Shown: positions 20,135-25,577 of the stretch, in pieces
Numbering within the stretch: the stretch's first letter is position 1
Layout: every line of letters begins with the position of its first letter
DNA from: Utricularia gibba
Lineage: Eukaryota; Streptophyta; Magnoliopsida; Lamiales; Lentibulariaceae
Direction of reading: 5' to 3'
DNA: 25,577 bases
Assembly: GCA_002189035.1 (NCBI GenBank)
Contig: NEEC01000516.1
Span: 1 to 25,577 of the forward strand
Notes under the pieces: model-generated
Seen by the model: only the letters and a program-made list of their open reading frames with translations
The model's database searches: none
What the model was told of the DNA's origin: nothing
Position numbers and translations under genes: made by a program

Positions 20135-21072
20135 AAATTACGATATCACGTGCACCCCACATGATTTTTTCAACAACTTGCTTTATACTTGTGGAGGCGG
20201 TCTTGGGGTGCACCTGGAACGGGACAAAGGTCAGGTTTGGCTTGCGCCTAGAGTTAGTTGGGAAATAAAGTGATGTATTTATTAACGTTCAGTTTTTGGG
20301 GGCTACCTACATGGTTTTTCAAGAAACAGCTTCTCGTTTTTGTGGCGGCCAGTCTCGCTGGGAACTTGGTCCTTGACCGCGATTATGTATTGCTCATGAG
20401 GTCAACCGGATGCAAATTGATTAAAAAAAATGATGCCTTTGTTTAAATTACGATATCACGTGCACCCCACATGATTTTTTCAACAACTTGCTTTATACTT
20501 GAGGAGGCGGTCTTGGGGTGCACCTAGAACGGGACAAAGGTCAGGTTTGGCTTGCGTTGAGAGTTAGTTGTAGCTCGGAAAATAAAGTGATGTATTTATT
20601 AACGTTCAGTTTTGGGGGCTGCCTACATGGTTTTTCAAGGAACAGCTTCTCGTTTTGTGGCGGCCAGTCTCGCTGGGAACTTGGTCCTTGACCCCGATTA
20701 TGTATTGCTCATGAGGTCAACCGGATGCAAATTGATTAAAAAAAATGATGCCTTTGTTTAAATTACGATATCACGTGCACCCCACATGATTTTTTCAACA
20801 ACTTACTTTATACTTGAGGAGGCGGTCTTGGGGTGCACCTAGAACGGGACAAAGGTCAGGTTTGGCTTGCGCCGAGAGTTAGTTGTAGCTCGGAAAAAAG
20901 TGATGTATTTATTAACGTTCAGTTTTTGGGGGCTGCCTACATGGTTTTTCAAGGAACAGCTTCTCGTTTTGTGGCGGCCAGTCTCGCTGGGAACTTGGTC
21001 GGGCCCCCGATTCTTTATGGCTCATGAGGTCAACCGGATGGAAATCGATTAAAGAAAATGATGCCTTTCTTT
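20135..21072 (+). repeat. Higher-order repeat unit, trimer A-B-C (938 bp)
   Basis: Monomers start at 20135, 20445 and 20760. Type markers match the preceding trimer. The A copy carries GGCTACCTACATGG in place of GGCTGCCTACATGG, the first appearance of a variant confined to the right end. The C copy has CGGAAAAAAG and GGTCGGGCCCCCGATTC. Confidence 0.8.
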
Positions 21073-22310
21073 AAATTACGATATCACGTGCACCCCACAT
21101 GATTTTTTCAACAACTTGCTTTATACTTGTGGAGGCGGTCTTGGGGTGCACCTGGAACGGGACAAAGGTCAGGTTTGGCTTGCGCTAGAGTTAGTTGTAA
21201 CACGGAAAATAAAGTGATGTATTTATTAACGTTCAGTTTTTGGGGGCTACCTACATGGTTTTTCAAGAACAGCTTCTCGTTTTTGTGGCGGCCAGTCTCG
21301 CTGGGAACTTGGTCCTTGACCGATTATGTATTGCTCATGAGGTCAACCGGATGCAAATTGATTAAAAAAAATGATGCCTTTGTTTAAATTACGATATCAC
21401 GTACATGATTTTTTCAACAACTTACTTTATACTTGAGGAGGCGGTCTTGGGGTGCACCTAGAACGGGACAAAGGTCAGGTTTGGCTTGCGGAGAGTTAGT
21501 TGTAGCTCGGAAAATAAAGTGATGTATTTATTAACGTTCAGTTTTGGGGGGCCCTACATGGTTTTTCAAGGAACAGCTTCTCGTTTTGTGGCGGCCAGTC
21601 TCGCTGGGAACTTGGTCCTTGACCCCGATTATGTATTGCTCATGAGGTCAACCGGATGCAAATCGATTAAAAAAATGATGCCTTTGTTTAAATTACGATA
21701 TCACGTGCACCCCACATGATTTTTTCAACAACTTACTTTATACTTGAGGAGGCGGTCTTGGGGTGCACCTAGAACGGGACAAAGGTCAGGTTTGGCTTGC
21801 GCCGAGAGTTAGTTGTAGCTCGGAAAATAAAGTGATGTATTTATTAACGTTCAGTTTTTGGGGCTGCCTACATGGTTTTTCAAGAACAGCTTCTCGTTTT
21901 GTGGCGGCCAGTCTCGCTGGGAACTTGGTCCTTGACCCCGATTATGTATGGCTCATGAGGTCAACCGGATGGAAATCGATTAAAAAAAAATGATGCCTTT
22001 GTTTAAATTACGATATCACGTGCACCCCACATGATTTTTTCAACAACTTACTTTATACTTGAGGAGGCGGTCTTGGGGGTGCACCTGGAACGGGACAAAG
22101 GTCAGGTTTGGCTTGCGCCGAGAGTTAGTTGTAGGAAAATAAAGTGATGTATTTATTAACGTTCAGTTTTGGGGGCTGCCTACATGGTTTTTCAAGGAAC
22201 AGCTTCTCGTTTTGTGGCGGCCAGTCTCGCTGGAACTTGGTCCCCCCGATTCTTTTGGCTCATGAGGTCAACCGGATGGAAATCGATTAAAGAAAATGAT
22301 GCCTTTCTTT
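21073..22310 (+). repeat. Higher-order repeat unit, tetramer (1238 bp)
   Basis: Monomers start at 21073, 21386, 21690 and 22005. A has GTAACACGG and GGCTACC. B (304 bp) has a gap that removes half of the palindrome cluster (ATCACGTACATG, 21397-21408). The third copy has GATTATGTATGGCTC and GGATGGAAATCG with a TTTGTTT end. C has CTGGAACTTGGTCCCCCC and TTTCTTT. Confidence 0.76.
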
Positions 22311-22625
22311 AAATTACGATATCACGTGCACCCCACATGATTTTTTCAACAACTTGCTTTATACTTGAGGAGGCGGTCTTGGGGTGCACTGGAACGGGAA
22401 AAGGTCAGGTTTGGCTTGCGCCGAGAGTTAGTTGTAACACGGAAAATAAAGTGATGTATTTATTAACGTTCAGTTTTTGGGGGCTACCTACATGGTTTTT
22501 TCAAGAAACAGCTTCTCGTTTTGTGGCGGCCAGTCTCGCTGGGAACTTGGTCCTTGACCCCGATTATGTATGGCTCATGAGGTCAACCGGATGGAAATCG
22601 ATTAAAAAAATGATGCCTTTTCTTT
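22311..22625 (+). repeat. Lone A/C mosaic monomer (315 bp)
   Basis: The left part is A-type (TTGCTTTATA, GTAACACGG, GGCTACC, TTCAAGAAACAG). The right part has C-like GGATGGAAATCG and a TTTCTTT end, with GATTATGTATGG. It lies between two tetramers, so it probably marks an exchange point between A and C copies. Confidence 0.66.
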
Positions 22626-23879
22626 AAATTACGATATCACGTGCACCCCACATGATTTTTTCAACAACTTACTTTATACTTGAGGAGGCGGTCTTGGGGT
22701 GCACCTGGAACGGGACAAAGGTCAGGTTTGGCTTGCGCCGAGAGTTTAGTTGTAGCTCGGAAAATAAAGTGATGTATTTATTAACGTTCAGTTTTGGGGG
22801 GCTGCCTACATGGTTTTTCAAGGAACAGCTTCTCGTTTTGTGGCGGCCAGTCTCGCTGGGAACTTGGTCCTTGACCCGATTATGTATTGCTCATGAGGTC
22901 AACCGGATGCAAAATTGATTAAAAAAATGATGCCTTTGTTTAAAATTACGATATCACGTGCACCCCACATGATTTTTTCAACAACTTGCTTTATACTTGA
23001 GGAGGCGGTCTTGGGTGCACCTAGAACGGGACAAGGTCAGGTTTGGCTTGCGCCGAGAGTTAGTTGTAGCTCGGAAAATAAAGTGATGTATTTATTAACG
23101 TTCAGTTTTGGGGCTGCCTACATGGTTTTTCAAGGAACAGCTTCTCGTTTTTGTGGCGGCCAGTCTCGCTGGGAACTTGGTCCTTGACCCCGATTATGTA
23201 TGGCTCATGAGGTCAACCGGATGGAAATCGATTAAAGAAAATGATGCCTTTGTTTAAATTACGATATCACGTGCACCCACATGATTTTTTCAACAACTTA
23301 CTTTATACTTGAGGAGGCGGTCTTGGGGTGCACCTGGAACGGGACAAAGGTCAGGTTTGGCTTGCGCCGAGAGTTAGTTGTAGCTCGGAAAATAAAGTGA
23401 TGTATTTATTAACGTTCAGTTTTTGGGGGCTGCCTACATGGTTTTTCAAGGAACAGCTTCTCGTTTTTGTGGCGGCCAGTCTCGCTGGGAACTTGGTCCT
23501 TGACCCCGATTCTGTATGGCTCATGAGGTCAACCGGATGGAAATCGATTAAAGAAAATGATGCCTTTGTTTAAATTACGATATCACGTGCACCCATGATT
23601 TTTTCAACAACTTGCTTTATACTTGAGGAGGCGGTCTTGGGGTGCACCTGGAACGGGACAAAGGTCAGGTTTGGCTTGCGCCGAGAGTTAGTTGTAGCTC
23701 GGAAATAAAGTGATGTATTTATTAACGTTCAGTTTTTGGGGGCTACCTACATGGTTTTTCAAGGAACAGCTTCTCGTTTTGTGGCGGCCAGTCTCTGGGA
23801 ACTTGGTCCTGACCCCGATTCTGTATGGCTCATGAGGTCAACCGGATGGAAAATCGATTAAAGAAATGATGCTTTCTTT
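22626..23879 (+). repeat. Higher-order repeat unit, four monomers, atypical order (1254 bp)
   Basis: Monomers start at 22626, 22942, 23256 and 23572. Only the first has a CAAAATTG tail; the other three all have GGATGG with AAAGAA tails. The last also carries GGCTACC and ends TTTCTTT. Length fits a tetramer but A-B-D-C order is blurred. Confidence 0.62.
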
Positions 23880-25443
23880 AAATTACGATATCACGTGCAC
23901 CCCATGATTTTTTCAACAACTTGCTTTATACTTGAGGAGGCGGTCTTGGGGTGCACCTAGAACGGGACAAAGGTCAGGTTTGGCTTGCGCCGAGAGTTAG
24001 TTGTAGCTCGGAAAATAAAGTGATGTATTTATTAACGTTCAGTTTTGGGGGCTGCCTACATGGTTTTTCAAGGAACAGCTTCTCGTTTTGTGGCGGCCAG
24101 TCTCGCTGGGAACTTGGTCCTTGACCCCGATTATGTATGGCTCATGAGGTCAACCGGATGGAAATCGATTAAAGAAAATGATGCTTTGTTTTAAATTACG
24201 ATATCACGTGCACCCCACATGATTTTTTCAACAACTTACTTTATACTTGAGGAGGCGGTCTTGGGGTGCACCTGGAACGGGACAAAGGTCAGGTTTGGCT
24301 TGCGCCAGAGTTAGTTGTAACACGGAAAATAAGTGATGTATTTATTAACGTTCAGTTTTTGGGGGCTACCTACATGGTTTTTCAAAAACAGCTTCTCGTT
24401 TTGTGGCGGCCAGTCTCGCTGGGAACTTGGTCCTTGACCCCCGATTATGTATGGCTCATGAGGTCAACCGGATGGAAATCGATTAAAGAAAAATGATGCC
24501 TTTCTTTAAATTACGATATCACGTGCACCCACATGATTTTTTCAACAACTTACTTTATACTTGTGGAGGCGGTCTTGGGGTGCCTGGAACGGGACAAAGG
24601 TCAGGTTTGGCTTGCGCGAGAGTTAGTTGTAGCTCGGAAAATAAAGTGATGTATTTATTAACGTTCAGTTTTGGGGGCTGCCTACATGGTTTTTCAAGGA
24701 ACAGCTTCTCGTTTTGTGGCGGCCAGTCTCGCTGGGAACTTGGTCCTTGACCCCGATTATGTATTGCTCATGAGGTCAACCGGATGCAAATCGATTAAAA
24801 AAAATGATGCCTTTGTTTAAATTACGATATCACGTGCACCCCACATGATTTTTTCAACAACTTACTTTATACTTGAGGAGGCGGTCTTGGGGTGCACCTA
24901 GAACGGGACAAAGGTCAGGTTTGGCTTGCGCGAGAGTTAGTTGTAGCTCGGAAAATAAAGTGATGTATTTATTAACGTTCAGTTTTTGGGGGCTGCCTAC
25001 ATGGTTTTTCAAGGAACAGCTTCTCGTTTTGTGGCGGCAGTCTCGCTGGGAACTTGGTCCTTGACCCCGATTATGTATGGCTCATGAGGTCAACCGGATG
25101 GAAATCGATTAAAGAAAATGATGCCTTTGTTTAAATTACGATATCACGTGCACCCCACATGATTTTTTCAACAACTTACTTTATACTTGAGGAGGCGGTC
25201 TTGGGTGCACCTGGAACGGGACAAAGGTCAGGTTTGGCTTGCGCGAGAGTTAGTTGTAGCTCGGAAAATAAAGTGATGTATTTATTAACGTTCAGTTTTT
25301 GGGGGCTACCTACATGGTTTTTCAAGGACAGCTTCTCGTTTTGTGGCGGCCAGTCTCACTAAGAACTTGGTACGCCCCCGATTCTTTATGGCTCATGAGG
25401 TCAACCGGATGGAAATCGATTAAAGAAAATGATGCCTTTCTTT
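23880..25443 (+). repeat. Irregular segment, five monomers as 2 + 3 (1564 bp)
   Basis: Monomers start at 23880, 24193, 24508, 24819 and 25133. TTTCTTT ends fall at 24508 and 25444. The second copy is an A/C mosaic (GTAACACGG, GGCTACC, GGATGGAAATCG). The last is C-type (GGTACGCCCCCGATTCTTTATGG) and also carries GGCTACC and the unique GTCTCACTAAGAAC. Confidence 0.65.
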
Positions 25444-25577
25444 AAATTACGATATCACGTGCACCCCACATGATTTTTTCAACAACTTGCTTTATACTTG
25501 TGGAGGCGGTCTTGGGGTGCACCTGGAACGGGACAAAGGTCAGGTTTGGCTTGCGCCTAGAGTTAGTTGTAACACGG
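25444..25577 (+). repeat. Partial A-type monomer at the right edge
   Basis: The 134 bp follow a TTTCTTT end and carry TTGCTTTATACTTGTGG, CACCTGGAACGG, GCGCCTAGAG and GTAACACGG, the A-type set. The array therefore opens a new HOR unit here and continues past the window. Confidence 0.9.

Larger units (their letters stand above)
1..25577 (+). repeat. Satellite DNA array, ~313-bp monomer, 82 full copies plus a partial one
   Basis: The sequence AAATTACGATATCACGTG recurs at about 313-bp spacing from position 3 to 25444, always on the same strand and with no unrelated sequence between copies. Most copies are 303-318 bp; the clear exceptions are 251, 293, 232, 301 and 291 bp (starts 5326, 6514, 7039 minus 232, 7039 and 10157). 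Copies differ by scattered substitutions, single-base homopolymer changes and a few internal deletions. No reading frame is kept through the array: open stretches of 60-100 codons restart in every monomer, mostly at GTG or TTG, and are broken by indels. Long, non-coding, hierarchical monomers are typical of eukaryotic satellite DNA (family knowledge). Location at a centromere or other heterochromatin is inference. Both ends of the array lie outside the window. Confidence 0.97.

Noticed and set aside
700-25362. Dozens of open reading frames of 60-106 codons with similar translations
   Set aside because: They restart in every monomer, nearly all begin at GTG or TTG, shift frame through single-base indels, show no conserved frame and exist on both strands. 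They are by-products of the repeat.
1-25577. CRISPR array
   Set aside because: Repeats are about 313 bp and directly adjacent, with no unique spacers and no cas genes.
1-25577. Tandem 5S rRNA, snRNA, tRNA or rDNA spacer array
   Set aside because: I find no 5S internal promoter, no tRNA A/B boxes and no U1-U6 snRNA cores. GCTTCTCG resembles the start of U2 but the following bases do not.
1-25577. CENP-B box
   Set aside because: No match to NTTCGNNNNANNCGGGN or its complement is seen in the monomer, so centromere identity cannot be argued from it.
1-25577. Transposon, LTR element or integrated virus
   Set aside because: No terminal repeats with target duplications, no reverse transcriptase, integrase or transposase motifs, and no non-repeat sequence.
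1-25577. Telomeric repeats or a bacterial/plasmid iteron array
   Set aside because: No short telomere-like motif runs occur, and iterons are about 20 bp and few. The 313-bp monomers in more than 80 copies fit neither.

Overview
The whole window is one uninterrupted tandem repeat. It holds no convincing gene, RNA gene, mobile element or unique sequence. The basic unit is about 313 bp (most copies 303-318 bp, about 45% G+C in a counted copy). Taking the AAATTACG motif as unit start, I count 82 complete head-to-tail copies on one strand from position 3 to 25443, plus a partial copy running off the right edge (25444-25577). The array is already running at base 1, so neither boundary is seen. A 25-kb array of long, divergent, non-coding monomers with higher-order structure points to a eukaryotic satellite (centromeric, pericentromeric, subtelomeric or sex-chromosome heterochromatin). 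I do not recognise the family and cannot name the species.

The array has three nested levels. (1) Each 313-bp monomer looks like an old duplication of a half-unit of about 150-164 bp: nine short anchors recur in the same order about 149-158 bp apart. (2) The 313-bp monomer is the obvious repeat. (3) Monomers fall into types that recur in a fixed order, giving a higher-order repeat (HOR) of four monomers, A-B-D-C, about 1.25 kb. Type A usually starts with TTGCTTTATACTTG and ends with CAAATTGATTAAAAA. B often has GCGTTGAG, TTTTGGGGGG and GATTATGTATTGCTC or GATTATGTATGCTC. D has GATTCTGTATG with CAAATCGATTAAAGAAAATG and ends CTTTGTTT. C has GGATGGAAATCG, TTAAAGAAAATG and ends CTTTCTTT.

Layout: 313-6513 is five successive tetramers; 6514-7654 is a tetramer whose first two monomers are badly damaged; 7655-8276 is a two-monomer contraction; 8277-9534 is a clean tetramer; 9535-11393 is two irregular trimers; 11394-12637 is a tetramer; 12638-14509 is two A-B-C trimers lacking D; 14510-17957 is irregular (5, 3, 2 and 1 monomers); 17958-22310 is tetramer, trimer, trimer, tetramer; 22311-25443 is irregular again (1, 4, 2, 3); a partial A-type copy ends the window. 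Mixed HOR lengths are what unequal exchange between neighbouring HOR units would give.

Each monomer carries a perfect 10-bp inverted repeat (GTGCACCCCA/TGGGGTGCAC) around a loop of about 44 bp, a cluster of overlapping palindromes including CACGTG, a second dyad (TTGACC/GGTCAA), and an AATAAA hexamer lost mainly in C-type copies. These are sequence facts; any function is inference. Many differences between copies are plus or minus one base in homopolymers, so part of the variation may be long-read consensus error. The linked substitutions that define A, B, C and D are not of that kind and look real.
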